64,000 nt of DNA from Microbispora sp. NBC_01189 (GCF_036010665.1 NZ_CP108581.1:1580001-1644000); one strand, 5' to 3'. Counted from the first letter of the stretch, positions 49,368-57,900 are shown. Translations and numbers: made by a program. The notes: generated from the sequence alone by a model not told the origin.

Positions 49368-49418
49368 TAAGTTCCTTGACATCCCTTTACTGACGCATGG
49401 GGCGTAAGTGACGTCCCA
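49368..49418 (+). promoter_or_regulatory. Promoter and hairpin leader of array member 9
   Basis: TAAGTT (49368-49373), 72 bp before the ATG. The hairpin TGGGGCG-TAAGTGA-CGTCCCA (49398-49418) uses a different loop yet keeps pairing (one G-U). No CRP-type site in 49261-49444 and no terminator seen after member 8. Confidence 0.55.
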
Positions 49419-49444
49419 CGTACAGCGCGAGGAGCGACCCCCCT

Positions 49445-50548
49445 ATGAAGAAGCACGTGCTTCTCCCGATCGGCGCGATCGTCGCCGCGGGACTTGCGGC
49501 GACAGCCCTGACCGCTCCGGCCCAGGCCGGAAAGGTCATCAGCACCGACAAGCTCGCCAGCGCGGCCGGCGTCGGCGACGTCGTGAAGTTCTGGCTCGAC
49601 GGCAACGGCTACAAGCTCAAGTCGGCCGACCCGTACGGTCTGGAGCACAAGCAGGTTCCCAAGCACGTTTCCAAGGGAGCCCCCGCCGCCGACGGCAAGC
49701 CGGGCATCGTGCCGGCGATCGGCGACGAGAAGAAGACCGCCGCGAAGTCCAAGAACGTCAACCTGCCGAAGACCGTCGGCCGGGTCTTCTTCAGCCTCGG
49801 CAGCGGCCTCTACTCCTGCTCCGCCTCCTCGGTGCAGTCCGCGTACCACAACCTCGTCGCCACGGCGGGCCACTGCGTCTACAACATCGAGACCAACCAC
49901 GATGTCGTGGACAACTGGATCTTCATCCCGGGCTACTACGACGGCAAGGCCCCCTGGGGCGTGTACGTCGGCAAGCAGGCGTTCACGCACTACGACTTCG
50001 ACGTGTACGAGGACGCCGACCGCGACTACTCGTTCGTCACCGTCTACAACGGCATCGGGTACGACCTCGAGAAGAAGTTCGTCGACCTCGGCCCGCTGGG
50101 CAACAACGTCGGCGGCCAGGGCCTGGCCTACAATCAGAAGGTCGGCGCGCCGGTCTTCGTGTTCGGCTACCCCTCGGCGCCGCACGGCGACGGCGACTAC
50201 GTGTGGACCGGCCAGACGGTCAAGTGGTGCTACGGCAAGCCGTACTTCCCGGTCAAGGAGCCCTCGGTCAAGGTCGAGGAGCAGGTGGGCCTCAAGTGCT
50301 CGATGACCGGCGGCTCGTCCGGCGGCCCCTGGATCCTCAAGTACAGCAGCGCCCGCCGTCTCGGCTACATCAACGGTGTGACCAGCCTCGGCGGGGACAC
50401 CGACGGCAACGACCGTAGCGACATGATCAGCTCCCCGTACTTCGACGGCGAGACCTACGGCGTCTACAAGGCGGCCTACTCGCTGTGGTCCGGCTCGCTG
50501 GTCCGCAAGGACGGCACGATCGGCATCACCGAGGCCAAGTCCGAGTGA
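49445..50548 (+). CDS. Secreted trypsin-like serine peptidase, array member 9
   Basis: A 367-residue preproprotein with the complete triad: His in A-T-A-G-H-C-V-Y-N, Asp in D-R-D-Y-S-F, Ser292 in T-G-G-S-S-G-G-P-W. Both active-site cysteines are present (K-W-C-Y-G and L-K-C-S-M). The propeptide and K-N-V-N-L-P junction match members 4-7, so it joins the active type and the Leu-substituted type in one family. The variable loop is short (about 13 codons). It is the last gene of the array. Confidence 0.92.
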   Translation: MKKHVLLPIGAIVAAGLAATALTAPAQAGKVISTDKLASAAGVGDVVKFWLDGNGYKLKSADPYGLEHKQVPKHVSKGAPAADGKPGIVPAIGDEKKTAAKSKNVNLPKTVGRVFFSLGSGLYSCSASSVQSAYHNLVATAGHCVYNIETNHDVVDNWIFIPGYYDGKAPWGVYVGKQAFTHYDFDVYEDADRDYSFVTVYNGIGYDLEKKFVDLGPLGNNVGGQGLAYNQKVGAPVFVFGYPSAPHGDGDYVWTGQTVKWCYGKPYFPVKEPSVKVEEQVGLKCSMTGGSSGGPWILKYSSARRLGYINGVTSLGGDTDGNDRSDMISSPYFDGETYGVYKAAYSLWSGSLVRKDGTIGITEAKSE

Positions 50549-50559
50549 CGCCCGCCTCC

Positions 50560-50592
50560 GGTGGGGTCCGGTCCCTCGTGGCCGGCCCCACC
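50560..50592 (+). terminator. Terminator after array member 9
   Basis: GGTGGGGTCCGG / CCGGCCCCACC stem with a bulged base, 12 bp after the stop. Confidence 0.7.
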
Positions 50593-50656
50593 GTGGGCAC
50601 CCGTTCGCCCAGGTTGTGGCGGCAGGTGCGGCGGCGGGCACGGCGAGCGCGCCCTG

Positions 50657-51814
50657 TCACACGCCGACCGCCGCCCTGCCGGTGCGCCGGCCACGCTCCA
50701 GCAGCGCCGCCACCCGGGGATCCGCGGCGTACGGCGCCAGTCGCCGGCGCAGGTCCGCGACGTAGGTCCGGGTGCGCGCCGACTGGATGCCCTCGGCCGC
50801 GTCGAGCGCCGAGGACGCGACCTGGCACGCCTCCTCCAGCTCGCCCTCCTGGATCAGGGCCGAGGCGAGCAGCGCGAGGTTGAACATCCTCCCCCGCACG
50901 TATCGCCCGTCCATCACCAGCGACCGCCTGGCCTGCCGTACGGCTTCTCCGCCGTCGCCGAGGTCGCGCAGGCAGTGGGCCGACTTCGCGGCCAGGTAGG
51001 CCTCGTCGAAGTAGCCGATCCAGCGGGGCTCGTTCTGCGGAGAGCGCCGGTCGAAGGCGATCTCGGCCTCGTGCAGCGCGTTCCCGCACCCCGCCCGGTC
51101 CCCCAGCAGCGCGAGGGCGTGCGCCTCCAGCACGCGGGTCTCGGCGAGCAGGGTGCGGACCCCCGAGCGCCGGGCCGCCTCGACCCCCGCCCTGGCCAGC
51201 TCCAGCCCGTGCCGGGCGTGCCCGATGTAGACGGCCTGGTGGCTCATCCCGGCCAGGATCTCGCCGCTCAGCGCGTGGTCGCCCGCGCCCCGCGCCAGGC
51301 CGAGCGCCTGGATGAGGTAGCGCTGCGCGAGCCCGTGCCGCTCCAGGTCGTAGGCCATCCATCCGGCGAGCCGGGTCAGCTCGGCCGCCGCGGTCGCGAG
51401 CGACCGCCCGGTGGCCTCGCCGTACGCGCCCTCGCGCAGCAGCGGCGTCACGGCGGTGTGCAGGTAGCGCACGACCGGCCCGCGCACGCTGCCACCGCCG
51501 AACCGGTTGTCGAGCTCCCCGAACGACCGGGTGACCTCCCGGATGGCGGCGACGTCCGAGGCCCCGACCCGGCGTGGCCCGGCCGCGGAGAGCCGCTCCG
51601 CGGGCGGCGCCGCCAGCCAGTGAGCGAGTCCCGCCGAGCCCGCTCCCAGGGCGAAGGTGGAGTCGAGCAGGAACCTGCGCCGCTCGACGTCGGCTCTCCA
51701 CAGTGCTGTCACGCTTGCCACACCCTCCTGCCACGAATGGGGAAACCGCTCTCCCACGCCGAGGCCGCCGAGCCGTCGGGCCAGGCACCTGATGCGGTCG
51801 AGGTCACGTCGCAT
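50657..51814 (-). CDS. TPR-type regulator-like protein without visible HTH
   Basis: A 385-residue protein of helical repeats (residues about 95-375) matching the C-terminal sensor half of actinomycete regulators that usually start with an XRE or AfsR-type helix-turn-helix. Here the first 45 residues contain no such domain; the conserved A-D-V-E-R-R-R-F-L-L linker follows almost directly. A stretch at 53-70 (G-A-G-S-A-G-L-A-H-W-L-A) is hydrophobic. It may sense a peptide or act by protein contact. It is convergent with protease member 9. ATG at 51814; I see no upstream frame that would restore the HTH. Confidence 0.7.
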   Translation of the reverse strand: MRRDLDRIRCLARRLGGLGVGERFPHSWQEGVASVTALWRADVERRRFLLDSTFALGAGSAGLAHWLAAPPAERLSAAGPRRVGASDVAAIREVTRSFGELDNRFGGGSVRGPVVRYLHTAVTPLLREGAYGEATGRSLATAAAELTRLAGWMAYDLERHGLAQRYLIQALGLARGAGDHALSGEILAGMSHQAVYIGHARHGLELARAGVEAARRSGVRTLLAETRVLEAHALALLGDRAGCGNALHEAEIAFDRRSPQNEPRWIGYFDEAYLAAKSAHCLRDLGDGGEAVRQARRSLVMDGRYVRGRMFNLALLASALIQEGELEEACQVASSALDAAEGIQSARTRTYVADLRRRLAPYAADPRVAALLERGRRTGRAAVGV

Positions 51815-51924
51815 CGCTCTTCCAACCGGGGACAGGTAACAGCCGATGAGGTTACGGAGAGCTTTCTTTATAGCACTTACCGTGACGAGGTAAAGGGGTT
51901 CTCAAGCGCTCGCGACGGAAAAAA

Positions 51925-51953
51925 GGGCCGGGCGCCGCACGGCACCCGGCCCC
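51925..51953 (-). terminator. Terminator of the malic enzyme gene
   Basis: GGGCCGGGCGCC / GGCACCCGGCCC with one mismatch; on the minus strand it is followed by a T6 tract (AAAAAA at 51919-51924). Confidence 0.85.
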
Positions 51954-51975
51954 TCCGCCCCGTCAGGGCGCGGGA

Positions 51976-53160
51976 TCACTTACGCGCGACGCCGTCCTCG
52001 CGGGCCTGCCGCGCGACGGCGGAGATCACCGCGGGGGCGACCCGCGCGTCGAACGGCGAGGGGATCACGTAGCTCTCCGACAGGTCGTCCCCGACCACGG
52101 CCGCGAGCGCCTCGGCCGCCGCCACCTTCATGTTCTCGGTGATGGTCCTGGCGCGGACGTCGAGAGCGCCCCGGAAGACCCCCGGGAAGGCCAGCACGTT
52201 GTTGATCTGGTTGGGGTGGTCGGACCGGCCGGTGGCGACCACGCGGGCGTACCGGGCCGCCACCGAGGGCTCGACCTCGGGCGTGGGGTTGGACAGCGCG
52301 AACACGATCGAGTCCCGCGCCATCCCGGCGACGGCCGGCTCGGAGATGGTGGAGCCGGAGAGCCCGACGAACACGTCGGCCCCGGCGAGGGCCGCCTCGG
52401 TGGAGCCGGCCAGGCCCGCCTTGTTGGTGTCCCTGGCCAGCGCCCGCTTGACCTGGTTCAGGTCGTCGCGGCCAGTGTGGATGATCCCCTTGGAGTCGGC
52501 GACCGCGATGTCGCCGATCCCGGCGTTCAGCAGGATCCGCGAGACGGCGACGCCGGAGGCGCCCGCGCCGGCGACGACGGCGCGCAGGTCGCCGAGCGAC
52601 CGCCCGGTGAGGCGGGCCGCGTTGCGCAGCGCGGCGAGCACCACGATCGCGGTGCCGTGCTGGTCGTCGTGGAAGACGGGGATGTCGAGGAGCGCCCGCA
52701 GGCGGTCCTCCACCTCGAAGCAGCGGGGGGCGCTGATGTCCTCGAGGTTGACGCCGCCGAAGGAGGGCGCGAGCCGGACCACGGTCTCGACGATCGCGTC
52801 CACGTCCGTGCAGTCGATGCAGACGGGCACCGCGTCGACGCCGGCGAACTGCTTGAACAGCAGGGCCTTGCCCTCCATCACGGGCATCGCGGCGGCGGGC
52901 CCGATGTCGCCGAGTCCCAGCACCGCGGTGCCGTCGGAGACCACGGCCACGACGTTGGAGACCCAGGTGTAGTCGTTGACCAGGTCGGGGTTGTCGGCGA
53001 TGGCGGTGCAGACGCGGGCGACACCGGGGGTGTACGCGAGCGACAGGTCTCCGGCGTCGCGGACCGGGACGGTGGAGCGGACCTCCAGCTTGCCGCCGCG
53101 GTGCAGCGCGAACGCGGGATCCAGATCGAGAGAAGTCAAGGAATCAGGTGTAACGGTCAC
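51976..53160 (-). CDS. NAD(P)-dependent malic enzyme
   Basis: A 394-residue short malic enzyme that decarboxylates malate to pyruvate. Visible motifs: S-L-A-Y-T-P-G-V-A, the metal site F-H-D-D-Q-H-G-T-A, the dinucleotide loop G-A-G-A-S-G-V-A, and S-N-P-T-P-E. Length fits the bacterial form without a phosphotransacetylase domain. GTG at 53160 begins at V-T-V-T-P-D; the frame continues upstream but without family similarity. It is divergent from the CGNR gene across a 259-bp spacer with no gene. Confidence 0.92.
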   Translation of the reverse strand: MTVTPDSLTSLDLDPAFALHRGGKLEVRSTVPVRDAGDLSLAYTPGVARVCTAIADNPDLVNDYTWVSNVVAVVSDGTAVLGLGDIGPAAAMPVMEGKALLFKQFAGVDAVPVCIDCTDVDAIVETVVRLAPSFGGVNLEDISAPRCFEVEDRLRALLDIPVFHDDQHGTAIVVLAALRNAARLTGRSLGDLRAVVAGAGASGVAVSRILLNAGIGDIAVADSKGIIHTGRDDLNQVKRALARDTNKAGLAGSTEAALAGADVFVGLSGSTISEPAVAGMARDSIVFALSNPTPEVEPSVAARYARVVATGRSDHPNQINNVLAFPGVFRGALDVRARTITENMKVAAAEALAAVVGDDLSESYVIPSPFDARVAPAVISAVARQAREDGVARK

Positions 53161-53419
53161 AGCGACCCCAGTGTCGAAAGGACGAGTTCCTTCGGTAGAC
53201 GCCGTCAAGAGAACGAGAGCCCAGGCTTCGGTAGCCGCCGGAGGCCGTCGTCGTTGACGGTCGTCTCTTGAGGGGGTACGGGGGTCACCCGTCTCCCGAT
53301 TGTGCCACACGAACCACCGCCCGCCCCTCCCCCGACGACCCCAGATCGTTGCCCCTATGGGTGTTCCCCCAGGCCACGTGGCGTGTAATACTCGGCTTTG
53401 CCGGTGATCTCTCACGCAC

Positions 53420-53959
53420 ATGGGCGCCCCAGTGGACTTGACGTCTTACGCCGAGCTGGCCGTTCAGCTGGTCAACATGGGCGACGAGCTCAGAAACCCC
53501 TTCTCCCTGCGGTCGCTGCTGGAGGAGACGGGCCGTACGGAGGCGGCCTCCCGCCTCACCCGCCGTGACATCGACGCGCTGTGGGAGCTCCGCGAGGAAC
53601 TCGCGGGGGTGTTCGAGGCCGCGGCGGGCGGAGACGACGCCGACGTGGTCGACCGGCTCAACGGCCTGCTGGTCCGGCATCCCGTGCATCCGCAGATCTC
53701 CGGCCACGACGGCCAGCCCTGGCACCTGCACCTGACCGAGGGCGGCCGGGTCGCCGACGCCCTCTCGGTCGGGTCGGTCATGGGCCTCGCCAGCGTGGTG
53801 ACCCGCCTCGGCGTGGACCGGCTCGGCCTCTGCCAGGCGTCGCCGTGCCGCAACGCCTACATCGACACCTCCTCCAACCGGTCGCGCCGCTACTGCTCGG
53901 AGCGGTGCGCCAGCCGGGCCAACGTGGCGGCGTACCGGGCCCGCAGGCGCGGAGCCTGA
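53420..53959 (+). CDS. CGNR zinc-finger/ABATE-domain protein
   Basis: A 179-residue protein. Residues 1-130 form the stress-linked ABATE domain; the C-terminus is the CGNR zinc finger, with C-x4-C, then Y-C-S-E-R-C-A-S-R-A-N-V-A-A-Y-R. Such proteins are taken as transcription regulators, though targets are rarely known. ATG 53420 gives the full domain. It converges with sodX, leaving 36 bp. Confidence 0.85.
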   Translation: MGAPVDLTSYAELAVQLVNMGDELRNPFSLRSLLEETGRTEAASRLTRRDIDALWELREELAGVFEAAAGGDDADVVDRLNGLLVRHPVHPQISGHDGQPWHLHLTEGGRVADALSVGSVMGLASVVTRLGVDRLGLCQASPCRNAYIDTSSNRSRRYCSERCASRANVAAYRARRRGA

Positions 53960-53995
53960 CCCCGCGAGCCTGACCCCGCGAGCGCGACACCGGCG

Positions 53996-54370
53996 TCAGC
54001 CGGCCGGCGCGGGGAAGCGCAGCGCGGGCCGGGGCCAGTAGCGCAGCACGACCCTGCCCAGGACGTCGGCCTCGGGCACCGCGCCGAAGTCCCAGCTGTC
54101 GCGGCGCCCGGGAGCCGACTGGTTGTCGCTCTCCAGCCACCAGCCGTCGCCGGTGAGCCGGAAGGCCCGCTTGACGATCAGCCCGTGCGGCCGCCTGGCG
54201 ACCACCAGGTCACCCGGCCGCACGGCGGCGCCGAGCCGTACCAGCAGCCAGTCTCCGGGCCGCAGCGCGGGCCTCATCGAGTCGCCGGAGACACATACGG
54301 CGGTGAGCACATCCCCCTCCGCGTGGCGTTTTCGAGACGAGTAAGGTCGGTCCTGGAAAGGTGCTGTCAT
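53996..54370 (-). CDS. sodX: Nickel superoxide dismutase maturation protease (S26 type)
   Basis: A 124-residue S26 signal-peptidase-like enzyme with catalytic Ser31 in S-G-D-S-M-R-P and Lys67 in L-I-V-K-R. It removes the NiSOD leader to expose the N-terminal nickel-hook histidine. ATG 54370 has AGGA six bases upstream; an ATG two codons earlier (54376) has no room for one. It is divergent from sodN, with only 24 bp between the starts, whereas the usual actinobacterial order is co-directional. Confidence 0.88.
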   Translation of the reverse strand: MTAPFQDRPYSSRKRHAEGDVLTAVCVSGDSMRPALRPGDWLLVRLGAAVRPGDLVVARRPHGLIVKRAFRLTGDGWWLESDNQSAPGRRDSWDFGAVPEADVLGRVVLRYWPRPALRFPAPAG

Positions 54371-54394
54371 CAGCATTCCTAAGGAAGGATTCCG
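54371..54394. promoter_or_regulatory. 24-bp sodX/sodN divergent gap with two ribosome sites
   Basis: TTCCTAAGGAA is nearly palindromic: AAGGAAGG serves sodN on the plus strand and AGGAA serves sodX on the minus strand. There is no room for promoters, so each promoter must lie inside the other's coding region and the two transcripts overlap at their 5' ends. Confidence 0.7.
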
Positions 54395-54796
54395 ATGCTC
54401 GCACGACTGCTGCGACCCCGGCACGAGGCGTCCGCTCACTGCGACCTGCCGTGCGGGGTCTACGACCCGGCGCAGGCCCGCATCGAGGCCGAGTCGGTGA
54501 AGGCGATCATTAAGAAGTACGCCGACAACGACGACCCGGTCTTCCGGACCCGCGCGCTGCTCATCAAGGAACAGCGGGCCGAGCTGGTCAAGCATCACCT
54601 CTGGGTGCTGTGGACCGACTACTTCAAGCCCCCGCACCTTGAGCAGTACCCCCAGCTCCACCAGCTCTTCTGGGACGCCACGAAGCTCGCGGGCGCGGCC
54701 GGTGCCAAGGGCACCGTCGACCCCGGGCTGGCCGACGACCTCCTGGCGAAGATCGAGGAGATCTCCAAGATCTTCTGGGAGACCAAGGCCGCCTGA
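54395..54796 (+). CDS. sodN: Nickel superoxide dismutase
   Basis: A 133-residue NiSOD precursor. The 14-residue leader ends in E-A-S-A and is cut before His15, giving the nickel hook H-C-D-L-P-C-G-V-Y with ligands His15, Cys16 and Cys20. The rest is the four-helix bundle. It disproportionates superoxide in the cytoplasm. ATG 54395 follows AAGGAAGG. A GC-rich hairpin follows the stop. Confidence 0.96.
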   Translation: MLARLLRPRHEASAHCDLPCGVYDPAQARIEAESVKAIIKKYADNDDPVFRTRALLIKEQRAELVKHHLWVLWTDYFKPPHLEQYPQLHQLFWDATKLAGAAGAKGTVDPGLADDLLAKIEEISKIFWETKAA

Positions 54797-54802
54797 GCCG
54801 GG

Positions 54803-54846
54803 CGCGACCCGGCCCCGCACGGCCCCGCCGCGCGGGGTCGGGTCGC
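54803..54846 (+). terminator. sodN terminator
   Basis: GCGACCCGGCCCC and GGGGTCGGGTCGC form a long stem with one mismatch. The rest of the 271-bp spacer to 55067 shows no gene. Confidence 0.7.
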
Positions 54847-55067
54847 CTGGAATGCGGCCCCGGAAAGCATCCCAGAGCACGTGACAAGGGCATGTACGTC
54901 AGGCGCGACGAAACCCCATAGAGGCTTCGTATTCGGTACTACGGAATTTACGAGGAGTTACCTCCAAGGAACGCCATAATCGGCGCGTCTGGCCGGGGCA
55001 GCACCGTCCAAGTGGCGGTAAGTTGCAGTCAGCGGCAGTGAGCCGGCTCGAAGGGGCGAGGAGGAAC

Positions 55068-55493
55068 GTGACCGAGGAAACCGAGACGCCTGCGGTGGAT
55101 CTGACCGGGATTCGCGACGCTGTGAGTGTCCGGCTGCCCGCCGTGAGCGCCTATCTGTCCGTGCTGCGCACGGCCACCGCCGGGCTCGCCGCACGGCTCG
55201 ACTTCACCCTCGACCAGATCGAGGACCTGCGCATCGCGGTGGACGAGGCCTGCGCCATGCTGCTGCGGCACGCCGTACCCGGAACGGACCTCCTCGCGGA
55301 GTTCGAACTCACCGGCCCGGAGATGACGGTGCGTGTCGAGGTGAACACCCTCGGCGTCAGCACGCCCAACCGGGAGGACTTCGCCTGGATGGTGCTGACC
55401 GCGCTGGCCGACGACGTGGACGCCATCTCCGACCACGCCGACCATCTGGCGATCATGCTGCGTAAGCGCCGGAGCGCGGCGGGGCCGTCGTGA
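55068..55493 (+). CDS. RsbW/UsfX-like anti-sigma factor
   Basis: A 141-residue GHKL-fold protein. The helix D-L-R-I-A-V-D-E-A-C-A-M-L-L corresponds to the N-box of anti-sigma kinases, but the usual Asn of D-E-A-x-x-N is Met, as in other actinobacterial SigF partners. It should bind and hold the sigma factor encoded next. GTG 55068 follows GAGGAGG. The stop overlaps the sigma start (GTGA at 55490). Confidence 0.8.
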   Translation: MTEETETPAVDLTGIRDAVSVRLPAVSAYLSVLRTATAGLAARLDFTLDQIEDLRIAVDEACAMLLRHAVPGTDLLAEFELTGPEMTVRVEVNTLGVSTPNREDFAWMVLTALADDVDAISDHADHLAIMLRKRRSAAGPS

Positions 55494-56293
55494 CGGAAAG
55501 GACGAGTGCGATGGCCTCCGGCGACTCGGCGGCGGTGCCGGACCGCGTCCGCGCGCGAACGCTCTTCGCCGAGCTCTCGGAGCTGCCGCCGGAGGACCCG
55601 AGGCGCCAGCGGATCCGCGACGAGCTGGTCGAGCTGCACCTGCCGCTCGTGGAATATCTCGCCCGCCGGTTCCGCAACAGGGGCGAGTGGCTCGACGATC
55701 TGACGCAGGTCGCCACGATCGGTCTCATCAAGTCGATCGACCGCTTCGACCTCGGCCGCGGCGTGGAGTTCTCCACGTACGCGACCCCGACCATCGTCGG
55801 GGAGATCAAGCGGCACTTCCGCGACAAGGGCTGGGCGGTCCGCGTGCCGCGCCGGCTGCAGGAGCTCAAGCTCGCGCTCACCAAGGCGATAAGCGAGCTG
55901 TCGCAGCGGGAGAGCCGGGCCCCCACGGTCGCCGAGCTCGCCGTCCACCTGGGGATGACCGAGGAGGAGGTCCTGGAGGGCCTGGAGTCGGCCAACGCCT
56001 ACTCCACCGTGTCGCTCGACGCGCCCGACTCGGGCGACGACGACGCTCCCGCCGTCTCCGACTCGCTCGGCATCGTGGACGAGTCGCTGGAGGGCGTGGA
56101 GTACCGCGAGTCGCTCAAGCCGCTGCTGGAGCGCCTGCCGCCGCGGGAGAAGAGAATCCTGCTGCTGCGCTTCTTCGGCAACATGACGCAGTCCCAGATC
56201 GCCACCGAGCTGGGCATCTCGCAGATGCACGTCTCCCGGCTGCTCGCCCGGACCCTGGCCCAGCTCCGCGAGGGCCTGACCGCCGAGGACTGA
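55490..56293 (+). CDS. sigF: SigB/SigF/SigG-type RNA polymerase sigma factor
   Basis: A 267-residue sigma factor with region 2 (L-D-D-L-T-Q-V-A-T-I-G-L-I-K-S-I-D-R-F-D), region 3 and region 4 (Q-S-Q-I-A-T-E-L-G-I-S-Q-M-H-V-S-R). These are the traits of the stress and sporulation SigB/F group. Its GTG overlaps the anti-sigma stop, so the pair is made together. The gene symbol is by family; actinomycetes carry several paralogues. Confidence 0.88.
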   Translation: MTERTSAMASGDSAAVPDRVRARTLFAELSELPPEDPRRQRIRDELVELHLPLVEYLARRFRNRGEWLDDLTQVATIGLIKSIDRFDLGRGVEFSTYATPTIVGEIKRHFRDKGWAVRVPRRLQELKLALTKAISELSQRESRAPTVAELAVHLGMTEEEVLEGLESANAYSTVSLDAPDSGDDDAPAVSDSLGIVDESLEGVEYRESLKPLLERLPPREKRILLLRFFGNMTQSQIATELGISQMHVSRLLARTLAQLREGLTAED

Positions 56294-56364
56294 GCTCCGG
56301 ACCGACGAGCCGGACAGGAATGACCGAGACGCCGCACTCCCCCCGGCGGCGCCCGGGCAGCGGC

Positions 56365-56406
56365 GCCCGATCGGCAGGGCCCGATCGGCAGTGCCCGATC
56401 AGCAGG
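56365..56406. repeat. Three 14-bp tandem repeats
   Basis: GCCCGATCGGCAGG is repeated three times (56365, 56379, 56393) with one base changed in each of copies 2 and 3. It lies between the convergent sigma factor and membrane protein genes. Confidence 0.85.
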
Positions 56407-56421
56407 GCGGGCCCAGCCGGA

Positions 56422-56820
56422 TCAGGAGCCGTCCTCGCCCATCAGCGCGTGGGTCGAGGCCGGAGCGAGCAACGCGACCAGGGCCGCGACGGCGGCGACG
56501 ACGAGCGGCACGCCGAAGCCGTACTGCGCCGACTGGATCAATGTGATCGCGACGGGCAGCGCGAAGATCTGGGTGACGACCGACGGCCCCCTGCTCCAGC
56601 GCAGCATGTGCCACAGGCCCCGGGCGACCCAGATCAGGCCGGCCCCGCCGAGCACGCCGAACCCGGCCACCGCGATGCCGGTCACCAGGTCGGTGGCCTT
56701 GCCGATCAAAGTCTCGACGCCGACATAGCCGCCCATCACTACGGCGAGCAGGCCCTCGGCGGCCAGGACGGCGGCGGCCACCGTGAGCGTCGCGGGGCGG
56801 CCGGCGGAACTGCTGATCAC
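56422..56820 (-). CDS. Small integral membrane protein
   Basis: A 132-residue protein with four hydrophobic segments (about 12-32, 42-65, 82-98 and 103-122), separated by short loops; W-H-M-L-R-W-S-R-G-P follows the second. It is not recognised; actinomycetes have many such proteins. ATG at 56820. Confidence 0.7.
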   Translation of the reverse strand: MISSSAGRPATLTVAAAVLAAEGLLAVVMGGYVGVETLIGKATDLVTGIAVAGFGVLGGAGLIWVARGLWHMLRWSRGPSVVTQIFALPVAITLIQSAQYGFGVPLVVAAVAALVALLAPASTHALMGEDGS

Positions 56821-56907
56821 AACGCCCCACCCTACCCGTACGGGTGGCCGCCCTCCCTGGGAGGCGTCACCCGGCGGAAGCGGTAAACGGTTCGTTAACC
56901 TTCAGGC

Positions 56908-57900
56908 ATGCGGGCTCTCCTCCTCGTGAATCCCAAGGCCACCTCGACGCACCGGCGCACGCGGGACGTGCTGATCCGGGCGCTCGGCGCCGCCGTGGAC
57001 CTGTCGGTCGAGGAGACCGCCTACCGCGGCCACGCGACCACGCTCGCCGCGACGGCGCGGGCCAAGGGGTTCGACGCGGTGGCGGTGCTCGGCGGCGACG
57101 GAACGATCAACGAGACCGTCAACGGGCTGCTCCACACGCGTCCGGGCGGGCGCGCGAGCGAACGGCCGGCCCTCATCGTCATCCCCGGCGGCAGCGCGAA
57201 CGTCTTCGCCCGCGCCCTCGGGCTGCCCAACAACCCGGTCGAGGCGACCGGAGCCGTCCTGGAGGCGCTGCGCGAGGACCGGCGCCGCGTCATCGGTCTC
57301 GGACAGGCGATTTGGCACAATGAGGTTTCGGGCCCCGATCCCGGGGCAGGAGCGGGCCCTGACCAACAGAGGTCCCGATATTTCACATTTTGTGCAGGGC
57401 TGGGATACGACGCGGAGGTTGTCCGGGCCGTGGAGGGTCTGCGGAGCGCGGGATACCGCGCGTTGCCCGCCCTCTACGTAGGCACGGCGGTGCGTCACTT
57501 CTTCGTGACCGACCGGCGGTGTCCGGCGATCCGGCTGGCGCGTCCCGGCCTGCCCACAGAGGATGGGATTTTCCAGGCGATCGTGTCGAACACGGCGCCC
57601 TGGACGTACGCCGGTACACGTCCGATCAACCCGACACCGTGGGCCGGCTTCGAGACGGGGCTCGATCTGCTCGGGCTCCGCAGGTTGAATCTGCCCGCCA
57701 TGCTCTCGTTGGTCCGCCAGATCATCGGAGAGCACCGGGGATTGCCGCGCGGTAAACACCTCGTTCAGACGCATGACGAAGAGGAGTTCACCCTCCTCGC
57801 CTCCCGGCCGGTGGCCTTCCAGATCGACGGTGACTACCTGGGAGAACACGAGTGGGTGATCTTTCGCGCTATCCCGGACGCGTTACAAGTCCTCGTCTAA
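56908..57900 (+). CDS. Diacylglycerol/lipid kinase-family protein
   Basis: A 330-residue DAGK-catalytic-domain protein. It begins L-L-V-N-P-K-A-T and has the ATP loop L-G-G-D-G-T-I-N-E and the P-G-G-S-A-N-V-F-A-R motif. The C-terminal beta domain holds F-Q-I-D-G-D-Y-L-G. It should phosphorylate a membrane lipid (diacylglycerol or similar). A flexible Pro/Gly loop at about 139-151 interrupts the domain. ATG at 56908. Confidence 0.88.
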   Translation: MRALLLVNPKATSTHRRTRDVLIRALGAAVDLSVEETAYRGHATTLAATARAKGFDAVAVLGGDGTINETVNGLLHTRPGGRASERPALIVIPGGSANVFARALGLPNNPVEATGAVLEALREDRRRVIGLGQAIWHNEVSGPDPGAGAGPDQQRSRYFTFCAGLGYDAEVVRAVEGLRSAGYRALPALYVGTAVRHFFVTDRRCPAIRLARPGLPTEDGIFQAIVSNTAPWTYAGTRPINPTPWAGFETGLDLLGLRRLNLPAMLSLVRQIIGEHRGLPRGKHLVQTHDEEEFTLLASRPVAFQIDGDYLGEHEWVIFRAIPDALQVLV

